Origin: Haloferula rosea
GTDB lineage: Bacteria; Verrucomicrobiota; Verrucomicrobiia; Verrucomicrobiales; Akkermansiaceae
Reading direction: 5' to 3'
NCBI RefSeq assembly: GCF_016595525.1
Contig: NZ_JAENII010000001.1
Coordinates: forward strand, 1-64,000
Length of the DNA stretch: 64,000 nucleotides
Made by a program: the position numbers and the translations under genes. The notes beneath the pieces were generated by a model, which had not been told where the DNA came from, made no database searches, and was given only the letters and a program-made list of their open reading frames with translations. This document shows, one piece after another, positions 27,970 through 36,713 of the stretch (position 1 is the first letter of the stretch; every line of letters starts with the position of its first letter).

Positions 27970-28713
27970 ATGTTTGCGAAGTGGACCTTGAGCCTGTGGA
28001 TTCTTGTCATGGTCATGCCGCTCACGGCGAAACCGGAGCGGAAGGAAGTCGACGGCATCACTTACCACCTGCTCCGCGTGCCGGCGGCATCGGTGCGGGT
28101 CATCTGGAAGGATAACGCTGGAAAACCGCTCAGGACCTTTCCCGCGACCACGAAGTTTCTGGAATCGAAGGGCGAGGACGTGCAGGTGCTCATGAATGGC
28201 GGGATCTTCGAGCCCGGAGGGATTCCGAGTGGGCTCCTCGTGCAGGATGGCAGCACCCTGCATCCGGTGAACCGGCGTCCGGGGAAGGGGAATTTCTACC
28301 TGATGCCCAATGGGATTTTTCAGATCACGGCCAAGGGAGCGTCGGTGATCCGGACGGATGAGTATCCTTTGGGAAATGCCGCCGTGACCTACGCCGTGCA
28401 GTCGGGGCCCTTGCTCCTCCGCAAGGGGAAGGTGCATCCGGCGTTCAATGCTCCCTCGACCTCACGGCTGCATCGCAACGGCGTGGGCGTGGCGAGAAAC
28501 GGAGATGTCGTCTTTGCGATGACTGACTTCCACTCGGCGAAGTTTCCCAACCTGTTCGAGTTCGCCGGGCTGTTCCGTCAACTCGGTTGCGATGACGCCT
28601 TGTTTCTGGATGGCGATATCAGCCAGATGCGGTGGGGCGATGGACTCAAGAAACCGGGCAACCGCTTCGGGTCCTTCATTGCCGTGGTCGGGGAAGCGAC
28701 GCCGGATGAATGA
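27970..28713 (+). CDS. Exported phosphodiester-glycosidase-like protein (NAGPA/YigE type)
   Basis: A 247-residue exported protein with a signal peptide (MFAKWTLSLWILVMVMPLTA). The body matches the phosphodiester glycosidase (NAGPA) fold: VLMNGGIFEPGGIPSGL early, YAVQSGPLLLRKGK in the middle, and LGCDDALFLDGDISQM near the C-terminus, which are the typical glycine and aspartate positions. Family enzymes expose N-acetylglucosamine or related sugars by hydrolysing phosphodiesters; the bacterial substrate is not established. It diverges from the PlsC gene. Confidence 0.85.
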   Translation: MFAKWTLSLWILVMVMPLTAKPERKEVDGITYHLLRVPAASVRVIWKDNAGKPLRTFPATTKFLESKGEDVQVLMNGGIFEPGGIPSGLLVQDGSTLHPVNRRPGKGNFYLMPNGIFQITAKGASVIRTDEYPLGNAAVTYAVQSGPLLLRKGKVHPAFNAPSTSRLHRNGVGVARNGDVVFAMTDFHSAKFPNLFEFAGLFRQLGCDDALFLDGDISQMRWGDGLKKPGNRFGSFIAVVGEATPDE

Positions 28714-28754
28714 GGAGGCCTGTTAGGCTCTTGCCGGTAGCCTGCCCCGATTTT

Positions 28755-28910
28755 ACTGTAGGCAAGACGGTGACGATCACCCTGCGCGTGTGGGATTTCT
28801 CCGTGGATCTCAACCACTACGTCGAGCGCCCGGACACCATAGCACCCGAGTGGATGGTGGGCTCCAGTATTCTTCCAGTCGTGGAGAACCTTTCAGCCAA
28901 GTGGCTCCAG
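28755..28910 (+). pseudogene. Remnant of an outer-membrane-barrel gene (C-terminal 52 codons)
   Basis: Read on the plus strand, these 52 codons encode a segment (TVGKT...VWDFSVDLNHYVE...PEWMVG...PVVENL.AKWLQ) that matches the C-terminal end of the barrel-like protein at 31614-32504 at about two thirds of positions. The paralogue ends at this point (WVQ stop), whereas here the frame runs on for 12 more codons into the start of the next gene. No start codon or N-terminal part exists, because the preceding gene ends just upstream at 28713. It is a broken gene copy on the strand opposite to its intact relative. Confidence 0.85.
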
Positions 28911-28925
28911 TGGTGCCGGCTTGGC

Positions 28926-29771
28926 TCAATCCAAGCGCCAGCGCGGTGACTCGATTGGAAACGACAGAGTCAGGAACGCACCCCACTCCGGCTCTCCTGT
29001 CTGTTGGAAGAGAAACGCCCTGACCCCTGCTCCCCACTGAATGGGTTGATCCCTGATCAGGGTGAGCTGGCTCAAGCGCAGTTCCAATGGACCAGTCCAC
29101 TGCTCGGCCCTCCAGCTGTAGCTCAGTTCGGCACCCAGCGCGATCGTCGAGGCAGTGGGGAAAGTGTAGGCGAGGAGTGGTTCAATCCGTGTTGTATCCA
29201 CGCGGCCCGCCGACGAGGGCCCTGCAACCGACCAGAGGTGGCTCAGGATCAGGCCGGTGGTCAGCCGGTCGCGCTGACGAAAGAAGCCGAAGCTCGGGCC
29301 GGCACTGAAGAGCTGGCTTCCAAGCGAATCGCGGGTTGCCGTAGGAACCACGAAGGTTGGACCTAAGCCCCAGTAGACATCCCAGGCCAGCGAGCGATCG
29401 GGCGAGAAAAAGAAGGTTTGGACAAGGTCACCAAGCCCCTCCTGTTGAGTGCCCGGCACCACGTCGTTCTGAGCCCGCCAAGTCAGTTCAGTTTTGCTGA
29501 TCGCGTGCCAGTCATCGGTCAACTGGAAGGGGATCCTCGGTCCCAGTCGGAAGGTGTATGCCTTCCCTGAGCCATTTGCTCCACCGCCGTCGTCGTATTC
29601 GAAAACGGTCGGAAGCACGAGGAGTCTGGCGAGCGGATTCTGAAGCTGCCGTTGCAGGTCAGGATAGGCCTCCACGGCGGCTTCCCGGCGTCGCTCGAAT
29701 GGCCCGTCGCGTTCGGCAAGCGCCGGATGCAGCATCGATGCTGACAAAAAACCCGTGGACCAGAATCTCAT
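28926..29771 (-). CDS. Outer-membrane beta-barrel-like protein, second copy
   Basis: A 281-residue exported protein (signal peptide MRFWSTGFLSASMLHPALA) made of alternating short polar and hydrophobic strands, as in a beta barrel. It shares GLGD, VPTAT..SLG and GPSF-type landmarks with the protein at 31614-32504, so the two are distant paralogues. The pattern resembles the MetA-pathway phenol-degradation-type family of putative outer-membrane channels; this is a family-level inference. It is the last gene of the minus-strand block that begins with the DUF1254 genes. Confidence 0.75.
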   Translation of the reverse strand: MRFWSTGFLSASMLHPALAERDGPFERRREAAVEAYPDLQRQLQNPLARLLVLPTVFEYDDGGGANGSGKAYTFRLGPRIPFQLTDDWHAISKTELTWRAQNDVVPGTQQEGLGDLVQTFFFSPDRSLAWDVYWGLGPTFVVPTATRDSLGSQLFSAGPSFGFFRQRDRLTTGLILSHLWSVAGPSSAGRVDTTRIEPLLAYTFPTASTIALGAELSYSWRAEQWTGPLELRLSQLTLIRDQPIQWGAGVRAFLFQQTGEPEWGAFLTLSFPIESPRWRLD

Positions 29772-29835
29772 GAAACGAGCATGCGGACCCCGTACCGTGG
29801 CGGAATCCGCAGTAGATCAGTCGAGAGAACAGGTA

Positions 29836-30042
29836 TTAATCCCGTTTGTTTTTGTTGTTCTGCTTCTGCTTGTACCAATAGGCGTCCTCGCGGCGCTCCT
29901 CTTCTTCCTTCTTGTCGATGGCATTGGAGACCGCCGCACCTGCGACGGCGCCTGCGGCGACGTTTCCGGCCGTGGAAGAACAGGATGAAATGAGGAAAGG
30001 TCCGCCGAAAGAGGCGATAAGGATCAAGAGTGTGGTTCTCAT
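29836..30042 (-). CDS. Small lipoprotein with Lys/Asn/Gln-rich tail
   Basis: A 68-residue predicted lipoprotein. The signal sequence MRTTLLILIASFGGPFLISSC gives a lipobox ending ISSC, followed by an alanine/glycine zipper stretch (NVAAGAVAGAAVSNAI) and a very charged tail (KKEEEERRED, then KQKQNNKNKRD). The start at 30042 is chosen over a longer frame because it puts the signal peptide at the N-terminus. It lies 26 bases after the DUF1254 gene at 30069 and is probably in the same transcript. Confidence 0.75.
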   Translation of the reverse strand: MRTTLLILIASFGGPFLISSCSSTAGNVAAGAVAGAAVSNAIDKKEEEERREDAYWYKQKQNNKNKRD

Positions 30043-30068
30043 GGATCGTGTAGTTTGGCGTTCCGGGT

Positions 30069-31568
30069 TCATTCAGTAAGCTCCGGATCCCCCGGCATCC
30101 AGGTCTGGTCGTAGAAGGATTCCAGTGGCCCATAGAGGCGGAGAATGGTGTTCCAGCCCTTACCCGGAACCGTCTGGATCCAGTTGCTTTCCTTGCCTTC
30201 CGGTGCCTTCGGGCTGAAGTAGATGTCGTAGGAACCATCGTCGTTCGGCTTGGGAGCGTCCTTGTCCACGCTGCTCTTGCCCGGGAACTGCTGGTCGGTC
30301 TGCAGCATCGAACGCGTCTGGTTGTCGTAGAGCGTAAACGACCAGAAATCCTTCGCCGGGATGTCCTTCGGCAAGGTGATTTTGTAAGTCTTGCTGCCGT
30401 CGAGCGCGTTACCGTCTTTGTCGAGGTAGGCAATCGCATACTGCGATCCCTTGCCGACGTTCTTCACTGCCATCGCCGGGGTGATGCCCGTGGCGTAGAA
30501 GTGCATGTAGACACGCGAGTCGAGCAAACGCGCACCATCGAGCAGGAAATCATAGCGTCCCTGAATGAAGGGATTAGTCCACACCCGCTTGCCGGGATAG
30601 AGGTAATGACGTTCATCCTTCGGTCGTGCGGTCAGGGCACGGGCCGTGACCGATCCCACCTTGGCCGCCTCGGTGAGGATCTTCTTCATGCGCTCATCGG
30701 GCGCGAACTCCTTGCCTTTCTCGATGCCGATCGAGGCGATCAGGCCACGCAGGTCGGCGTCGAGGCCTTCCAGCGGCTCGGCTTGAATGGTCTCGTTGAG
30801 CTCTTCCCAGTAGCCGAAGTCCATCCGGTGGATCGTGTTGTGGAACTTGCCCGAGACGTTGATGAAGTTCATCGGCGGCGGGTTGTCCTTCTTCGAGAGG
30901 GGGTAGATCTTGAACTTCTCCTTGGTCGCCTTGATGGCGGGAGCGGGCGAGCCGTCGACCTGGAAGCCACGCCAGATCACCCAGTTGCCGTAGGTTGAAG
31001 TCTTGGCAACGTGATACCCCTCGGGGATCTCCCCTTCGTAGCCGGGAGGGATGACCAGAAACTTGCCGCCCTTGCCCTTGTCGGGTCCGGCATTGCCAAA
31101 ATCGACCACATACTGGAACCAAGCGTCGTTGATGAAACCCAGCACGTTGGGCGGGGTCTCCATCACCATCGGCTCGTCGCCGAGCTCCATCCACGTCGCC
31201 ATGTAGACCGACACGGTGTTCGGTGTCAGCCACAGCGCCTTCGAGTCCATCAGGTCCTCGAAAAGCAGGGCGGTCTGGTTCGGCGGACCGAACTTGGTCA
31301 GCCCGTGCTCCATCGCATTCAGCGAGGAAATCTGCAGCGAGTTTAGAAAGGCCTGGGTCGCCCGCTGAAGGTCGAGATTGTCATAGACTTTCTGGGTCGT
31401 CTCCGCATCCGGCACGCCGTCGAAGGAGCTCAGGGTGCCAAGTCCGGTCTCCAGCTTGTCCGGAGTCGCAACTCCGTCAGGCACCTCGGTGGTCATCTTC
31501 ATCTTCGGCGGCTCGGCCGCCAGGATCACGCCGCTCAGGGCGGCGAAGGTCAGGGTGGTGGTTTTCAT
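30069..31568 (-). CDS. Exported DUF1254/DUF1214 protein, copy C
   Basis: A 499-residue exported protein (signal peptide MKTTTLTFAALSGVILA). The first half is a DUF1254-type domain (VIPPGYEGEIPEG, YPLSKKDNPPP) and the second a DUF1214-type domain (FWSFTLYDNQTRSMLQTDQQ, DIYFSPKAPEGKESNWIQTV). Both are families of unknown biochemical role, often found together in one chain. It is close in sequence to copy A at 34035 (shared FASIGIEKGKEFAPDERMKK-type block) and more distant from copy B at 32603. It lies in a block with two barrel-like proteins and a lipoprotein. Confidence 0.9.
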   Translation of the reverse strand: MKTTTLTFAALSGVILAAEPPKMKMTTEVPDGVATPDKLETGLGTLSSFDGVPDAETTQKVYDNLDLQRATQAFLNSLQISSLNAMEHGLTKFGPPNQTALLFEDLMDSKALWLTPNTVSVYMATWMELGDEPMVMETPPNVLGFINDAWFQYVVDFGNAGPDKGKGGKFLVIPPGYEGEIPEGYHVAKTSTYGNWVIWRGFQVDGSPAPAIKATKEKFKIYPLSKKDNPPPMNFINVSGKFHNTIHRMDFGYWEELNETIQAEPLEGLDADLRGLIASIGIEKGKEFAPDERMKKILTEAAKVGSVTARALTARPKDERHYLYPGKRVWTNPFIQGRYDFLLDGARLLDSRVYMHFYATGITPAMAVKNVGKGSQYAIAYLDKDGNALDGSKTYKITLPKDIPAKDFWSFTLYDNQTRSMLQTDQQFPGKSSVDKDAPKPNDDGSYDIYFSPKAPEGKESNWIQTVPGKGWNTILRLYGPLESFYDQTWMPGDPELTE

Positions 31569-31613
31569 GGTGTGTTGATTCTATTCTGTTGGACTAATCT
31601 TTAAGTTGGATAG

Positions 31614-32504
31614 CTACTGAACCCAGCGGGCGAAAACGTTCTCGACCACCGGCGCGATGTTGAACCCAACCATCCATTCAGGCCCGAACTCGTCCGGAGT
31701 CTCCACATAGTAGTTCAGATCCACGGAGAACTCCCACGGGCGACCGGCGATACTGAGCGTCTTGTTCACCGTGAGATGGAGCGGGATGATCCAGTCATCC
31801 GACTCGTGGTTGTAGGTCATGATCGGAGCGGTTCCGAAACTCCATCCGTTTCCAGGCATCATGATTCCGAAAAACTGGATCGTCGTCAGGCTCACCGCTG
31901 GATCGTTCGGTCCCAGCAAGACGTAGGGTCGGTCGAGCCCCGACTTGCCATTCCCGGCGACGTCCCACTGATGATTGACAAAGACCCCGACAACCGAGGT
32001 TTCGGTCACCCGTCCGATCTGAAAGCCTGGCCCGATCGTCCAAAAATCAGTACCCAATCCTTTTTCCGTGGCGGTGGGAAGGCTGGTCGAGGCTCCGATA
32101 CTCCAAAGAAAGCCGTTTTCCAAAGTCGTCCCATACTGCACATCCAGCGTGACATCCCCCAACCCACTCTCTTCCTCAATGCGCCTTGATCCCGTGTCGA
32201 AGACCGGCTGATTGACCAAGAAAGGCACACCCGGCCTCACCCAGAGAGTATTGCCATTCGCCAGTTCGAAAGGGAGAGTCGGCTGCAGGTACAGTTTGAC
32301 CATGTCGAGGTCTCCCAAGCCGGGAACATCGCTCTGGAAAGCGTAGTATTGGGTCTGCAGCTTGAGGCTGGTAAGGGAGGTGTTGGGGTTGGCCAACTCC
32401 TTCGCAATTTCGTCGGCAGATTGACCAGTCTCTTGGGCGTTTGCGGCAGAAAGCCACATGACGAATAGGGCTGCGGCTCGCACCGAATGTCTAGGATGGG
32501 TCAT
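31614..32504 (-). CDS. Outer-membrane beta-barrel-like protein
   Basis: A 296-residue exported protein (signal peptide MTHPRHSVRAAALFVMWLSAANA). After a short helical N-terminus the sequence is a series of amphipathic strands ending in aromatic residues (VENVFARWVQ), as expected of an outer-membrane barrel. It resembles putative channels of the MetA-pathway phenol-degradation type. It lies between two DUF1254 genes on the same strand, with gaps of 45 and 98 bases. A C-terminal copy of it survives as a remnant at 28755-28910. Confidence 0.8.
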   Translation of the reverse strand: MTHPRHSVRAAALFVMWLSAANAQETGQSADEIAKELANPNTSLTSLKLQTQYYAFQSDVPGLGDLDMVKLYLQPTLPFELANGNTLWVRPGVPFLVNQPVFDTGSRRIEEESGLGDVTLDVQYGTTLENGFLWSIGASTSLPTATEKGLGTDFWTIGPGFQIGRVTETSVVGVFVNHQWDVAGNGKSGLDRPYVLLGPNDPAVSLTTIQFFGIMMPGNGWSFGTAPIMTYNHESDDWIIPLHLTVNKTLSIAGRPWEFSVDLNYYVETPDEFGPEWMVGFNIAPVVENVFARWVQ

Positions 32505-32602
32505 GGTATTCTCGATTATGAGCTCAGCTTGATCGACTGGCTCAATTAACGGGCTCCGGTTTCATGCTGGATTTTGATTCTCCTGGATTCAGGGAGCCGC
32601 CT

Positions 32603-34018
32603 TCAGTTCACCTTCTCGATGTCGGGCAGTTTCCATCCGCTTTCAAACCAGCCTTTCTTCGGCCCGTAGAGGCGGAACAGGATGAACCAGTCCTCGCCTG
32701 TCGGGATCCAGTTGCTTTCCTTGCCTTCCGGAGCCTCGGGCGAGAAGTAGACGTCGATGGTTCCATCATCATTGACGATCATGGACTCCTTGTTGGTCGA
32801 GGCCAGACCGACCCGCTCGGCTTCCTCGACGAAGCCTTTACTCTTCATGCTGTAGACGATCACCGACCAGAAGTCTTCGGCCGGAGTATCGGCAGGAACC
32901 CGCAGCCGGTAGGTGTCCTTTCCATTGAGCAAGTCTCCCGCCGAGTCGCGAAGTCCTGAGATGTAGTAGGTACCGCCACCCAGTTTCTTGGGAAGATAGG
33001 TCACGTAAAAGTACATGAACGCCCGTTTATCGATCATCAGTCCCGTCTCATCGATGAAGGGGATCCCGAGCTTGGCCTGTTCCAGCGGGAAATTGAAGGT
33101 GCCGTGCTGGCGGTCATCCCACAACTTCCGAAGGCTTCCCCCATCGGTCACAAACCAGTGCTGCATGTAGTCGTAGGCCTGCTGCAATCCTTCCAGCATG
33201 GCGGCCTTGGTCTCCTCATCGGGAGCGAAGGGCTTCCCGGGCACCATGCCGAGAGAGGCCATGAGGCCGGACATGGCGTAGTCGTGCTCCAGGGGCTTTT
33301 CCCGCTGCATGGCCGAGTTGAGATCGGTGAAAAAGGTCCAGTCATAGACCGGCAGGGTGTTCACGGGGTTCTCGTAGACGTCGACAAAGGGCCAGGGAGC
33401 ATCGGCCTTGCCCAGTTCGTAAACCTTGAGCGTCTTGGCGTAGGCCGATTGATCCTCATTGGTGCCACCATTGATGGCTACCGGGCGAAACGCGAAGTGT
33501 GCCGCTGCCGTGTCGCACTGGAGAATGATGTAGCCCTCCTTCGGAAGTTCCCCTTCGTAACCCGGCGGAACGACCAGATATTTCCCGCCATTGCCGGCAT
33601 CCTCACCCGACGGGCCGACGTCGGCGAGCGGGCGTTGCCAGGCGTTGATGATGGTGCCGAACAGCTGCGCCTTCTCACCAAGCGCCGGCACCTCGATCAC
33701 CATGGCCTTGCCATTGAGTGGCACGCCGGCGAAAACATAAGGGGTTACGTCGTTGGCGGTCAGGAAGCCGTGGCGGGAATCCATCGGTTTGGTCATGTAG
33801 GCGACCGTCCCCGGCCTGGCACCGGCATCGCGCTGGATGGCCAACTCGATGTCGTAGGCGGCGACGGCCGGCAAGCCCCAGATCGCCAACTCGCACGAGC
33901 GGCGCACGATCATGTCGTGTTCGGCTTCGGAAAGCTCTGCCATGACAGGTGGCAGACCTGTCAGGAGCGCTGTGAGCGTCAGGACCTTGATCTTGTTGGC
34001 GAATGGATTCTTCATCAT
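32603..34018 (-). CDS. Exported DUF1254/DUF1214 protein, copy B
   Basis: A 471-residue exported protein with a signal peptide (MMKNPFANKIKVLTLTALLTGLPPVMA). It has the same two-domain plan as copies A and C (VVPPGYEGELPKEGY in the first domain; FWSVIVYSMKS and DVYFSPEAPEGKESNWIPT in the second) but is clearly more divergent and lacks their N-terminal DGxxTPDxxET segment. It begins 16 bases after the end of copy A, so the two are co-transcribed. Methionine 2 is an alternative start. Confidence 0.9.
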   Translation of the reverse strand: MMKNPFANKIKVLTLTALLTGLPPVMAELSEAEHDMIVRRSCELAIWGLPAVAAYDIELAIQRDAGARPGTVAYMTKPMDSRHGFLTANDVTPYVFAGVPLNGKAMVIEVPALGEKAQLFGTIINAWQRPLADVGPSGEDAGNGGKYLVVPPGYEGELPKEGYIILQCDTAAAHFAFRPVAINGGTNEDQSAYAKTLKVYELGKADAPWPFVDVYENPVNTLPVYDWTFFTDLNSAMQREKPLEHDYAMSGLMASLGMVPGKPFAPDEETKAAMLEGLQQAYDYMQHWFVTDGGSLRKLWDDRQHGTFNFPLEQAKLGIPFIDETGLMIDKRAFMYFYVTYLPKKLGGGTYYISGLRDSAGDLLNGKDTYRLRVPADTPAEDFWSVIVYSMKSKGFVEEAERVGLASTNKESMIVNDDGTIDVYFSPEAPEGKESNWIPTGEDWFILFRLYGPKKGWFESGWKLPDIEKVN

Positions 34019-34034
34019 ATTTTTGGGGTGATCG

Positions 34035-35528
34035 TTACTTCACCAGTTCGATCTCGCTCGGACGCCACGTTTGTTCGATCCAAGGCTTGAGTGGCGAATA
34101 CATGCGGAGGATCACGAACCAGCTTTTGCCGGGAACGGTCTGAACCCAGTTCTTTTCGAAGCCTTCCGGGGCCTCCGGGCTGAAGTAGATCGTGAAGGAT
34201 CCGTCCTCGTTCTTCTTGATGCCTTCCGTGTTGCTACCCGTGGTCGGGAAACCTTGATCGGTCTGCAGCATCGAGCGTGTCTGGGTGTCATAGACGGTGA
34301 GCGCCCAGAAATTGCCGACCGGAGGATCGGCCGGAATCGTCATCTTGTAGGTCTTGGCGCCGTCGAAGGGCTGCTTCTCCGCATCGACATAGGCGATTGC
34401 ATAGTCGGAACCCGTTCCCTCCTTCGGAGCCGCCATGGCGGGCGTCACCGCGGTGTACGGGTAGTGGAACATGACGCGGGCGTCGGTGTTCATCGTCTGA
34501 CCGTCCTCTCCGTTGAAGAGGACATTCCTGCCGGTGAAGGCCATGATCCAAGCGCTGTCGGTGTCCGGATAGATGCGCACCCCCTCCATGTTCATCTCAT
34601 GCCGCGGATACCAGACGACCGAGCGCGAGGCGGCATTGCCGAGTGCCACGCCATCGGCGAGGATCTTCTTCATCCGCTCATCGGGCGCGAACTCCTTGCC
34701 CTTCTCGATACCAATCGAGGCGAACAATCCGCGGGTTTCTGCATCAATCATTCCCAGCGGCTCATACTGGATGATCTCATTCAGGTGATGATAGAATTCG
34801 CTGTTATTCGGGTGGATGGTGTTGAAGGCCTTGCCCGACGCGCTGACGAATTTCATCTCCGGCTGCTCCCTGAACTTCGAGAGCGGATAGACCTTCACGT
34901 TGTCCGTGCACAGTTTGGCAGCTGCCTCGACGTCGCCGTTCTTGACCGAGGATCGCATAAAGCACCAGACACGATAGGTCTCAGGACGGTAGACAATGAA
35001 CCCTTCCGGAACCGGACCATCGTAACCCGGCGGCAGGTAGAGGTAGCGACCGCCGAGTGCGTAGTTGTGGACGAAGCGGAACCAGCCATCATTGGCAGCC
35101 CCGAGAACGCCGTCGGGGACCTCCACCACGGTCGGACCGTCGCGCTTCAAGTCCAGATCGGGAACGCAGTAGATGGTCGAACTGTTTCCAGTCAGGAAAA
35201 GCGACTCAGCTCCCATCAGCTTGTCGAAGATCATCACTTCGTTCGCTTCGACCGCACCCAACGAATGGGCCCCGTCGATGAGCGCCTTGAGCGAGGCACC
35301 CGGCATGCCTTTGAGGAAAGCATCCATTGCGCGGGTAGTGTCGAGGTAGTCGTAGACTTTCCCGGCAGTCTCCGGGAGCGGAGCCCCGTCGAGGAACTTC
35401 AGGGTGCCGATCGAGGTCTCGACTTCGTCCGGTGTCGAGATTCCATCAAGGGTTTTCTGGCTGACGTCGGAATGAGCGAGCCCACAGAAGGCTGCAAGCA
35501 AGAGGGAAGAAAGGCCGGTGAATTTCAT
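34035..35528 (-). CDS. Exported DUF1254/DUF1214 protein, copy A
   Basis: A 497-residue exported protein (signal peptide MKFTGLSSLLLAAFCGLAHS). A DUF1254-type domain (YLPPGYDGPVPEGF) is followed by a DUF1214-type domain (FWALTVYDTQTRSMLQTDQG, TIYFSPEAPEGFEKNWVQTV). It is the closest relative of copy C. It is the first gene of the block, with the AraC regulator transcribed divergently from the other side of a 103-base gap. The duplicated structure suggests that the copies handle related substrates; what those are cannot be seen. Confidence 0.9.
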   Translation of the reverse strand: MKFTGLSSLLLAAFCGLAHSDVSQKTLDGISTPDEVETSIGTLKFLDGAPLPETAGKVYDYLDTTRAMDAFLKGMPGASLKALIDGAHSLGAVEANEVMIFDKLMGAESLFLTGNSSTIYCVPDLDLKRDGPTVVEVPDGVLGAANDGWFRFVHNYALGGRYLYLPPGYDGPVPEGFIVYRPETYRVWCFMRSSVKNGDVEAAAKLCTDNVKVYPLSKFREQPEMKFVSASGKAFNTIHPNNSEFYHHLNEIIQYEPLGMIDAETRGLFASIGIEKGKEFAPDERMKKILADGVALGNAASRSVVWYPRHEMNMEGVRIYPDTDSAWIMAFTGRNVLFNGEDGQTMNTDARVMFHYPYTAVTPAMAAPKEGTGSDYAIAYVDAEKQPFDGAKTYKMTIPADPPVGNFWALTVYDTQTRSMLQTDQGFPTTGSNTEGIKKNEDGSFTIYFSPEAPEGFEKNWVQTVPGKSWFVILRMYSPLKPWIEQTWRPSEIELVK

Positions 35529-35590
35529 GGCGGTAGCGTTATAAAGATATCACGCCATACACGATGAAGGTGTTCTTCCAGCCAAGTACT

Positions 35591-35604
35591 AATCACTTGT
35601 GATT
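35591..35604. promoter_or_regulatory. Inverted repeat in the AraC/DUF1254 divergent promoter region
   Basis: AATCAC and GTGATT form a dyad with a two-base centre, 28 bases before the AraC-type gene and about 60 bases before the divergent DUF1254 gene. The position suits an operator. AraC proteins more often bind direct repeats, so another regulator could be involved. Confidence 0.45.
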
Positions 35605-35631
35605 TGGTGCCAACACCCGAGGATAGGAAGG

Positions 35632-36618
35632 ATGCGCTACGTCGCTATGGCCCGAAGCTCCCTCTTGCTGCCCTTCATGTCCTTCTTGGCCAAGGGCGGG
35701 GCTGATATGGCGCGTTTGGAGGCGATGGCGGGGCTTCGGCCAGGTCTGATGGATGATCCTGAATCGTTGTTACCTCTAAACTGGGCAGGCGATTTTCTGG
35801 ATGATGTCGGACGGCGGGAGGGAATTGTGGGGTTTGGAGCAAGGGTAGGGGCGGAGGCGAGGATTGATCGGATGGGATGCTTCGGTGGGCTGCTCGCAAA
35901 TTCACTCACTTTGAAGCAGTTGCTAGATCGCTTACGCAAGCTGGTTCCGTTGGCGAATTCGGGGGCCAAGGTCTGGCTGACCCGGGATCAAGCCAATGTG
36001 AGCCTCCATTTGCAGCATCGGATGTCGAGCGGGCGAGCGGAGGCGGATGGCTTTGCGCTTCTTATTTTGATTGACGCCGTGCGCATGGCGCTGGGGCCGG
36101 AATGGCGACCTCGTCGATTTACACTTGATTCAGATGCTGGCGATTTGGCGGAGCTTGAAGCTTTGTCTGGAGGTCGGAGACTAGGGGAGTCCAGCCATGT
36201 TTCGTTGGAAATTCCCGCATTTGAACTCCATCGAGCGATTCTTCGGGAGCGATTCCAAGACACGGCACCTATGAACTCGCCGCCGAGGGACCTCATCGCT
36301 TCGCTCGAGGCAGGCGTGGAAGCTGGGCTCGGGCGGCCAGTTCCCACCATTGAAGGGGCTGCGGTGATGGCAAACATGAGCCGCCGCAGCTTGCAGCGAC
36401 ATCTGGCACTCAATCAAACCAGTTATCGAGAAGTGGTTGACCGATTGCGCCATCGCCACGCCATCCGATTGCTTGGCGAGATGGACGTGCCTGTGGTGGA
36501 GATCTCGGAGTTTCTTGGCTACAGTAACCCGGCAAACTTCACCCACGCTTTCCGCCGGTGGACAGACTTGAGCCCGATCGAATATCGCCGAAGACTGGGA
36601 GAAGGGCTGATCCGGTGA
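35632..36618 (+). CDS. AraC-family transcriptional regulator
   Basis: A 328-residue regulator. The N-terminal two thirds fit the AraC-binding-domain type found in OruR/ArgR-like regulators (LTLKQLLDRLRKLVPLANS), and the C-terminal 100 residues hold two helix-turn-helix units: MSRRSLQRHL, and ISEFLGYSNPANFTHAFRRW followed by SPIEYRR. The ATG at 35632 has purine-rich GAGG and AGGAAGG upstream; a GTG 11 codons earlier lacks this. The divergent arrangement makes the DUF1254 block its likely target; the inducer is unknown. Confidence 0.92.
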   Translation: MRYVAMARSSLLLPFMSFLAKGGADMARLEAMAGLRPGLMDDPESLLPLNWAGDFLDDVGRREGIVGFGARVGAEARIDRMGCFGGLLANSLTLKQLLDRLRKLVPLANSGAKVWLTRDQANVSLHLQHRMSSGRAEADGFALLILIDAVRMALGPEWRPRRFTLDSDAGDLAELEALSGGRRLGESSHVSLEIPAFELHRAILRERFQDTAPMNSPPRDLIASLEAGVEAGLGRPVPTIEGAAVMANMSRRSLQRHLALNQTSYREVVDRLRHRHAIRLLGEMDVPVVEISEFLGYSNPANFTHAFRRWTDLSPIEYRRRLGEGLIR

Positions 36619-36634
36619 GTGATGGTGGCCTGGT

Positions 36635-36660
36635 TTGGCGGGGGGCAAGCCCCCGACCAA
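36635..36660. other. GC-rich hairpin between the AraC gene and nadA
   Basis: TTGGCGGGGG is followed by a short loop and CCCCCGACCAA, giving a strong stem with one bulge. It is 17 bases after the AraC stop and lies between two convergent genes. No T-run is present on either side, so termination is only possible. Confidence 0.4.
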
Positions 36661-36713
36661 GGGATTTACGAACGGGTGAGTGGTATTCCTCTGTCTTACC
36701 GGGAGGAAGTCGA

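Noticed and set aside
27847-28437. Long upstream extension of the PlsC-type gene on the minus strand
   Set aside because: The extra 197 codons overlap the exported glycosidase gene, show no similarity to the acyltransferase family, and the real membrane anchor begins at 27846.
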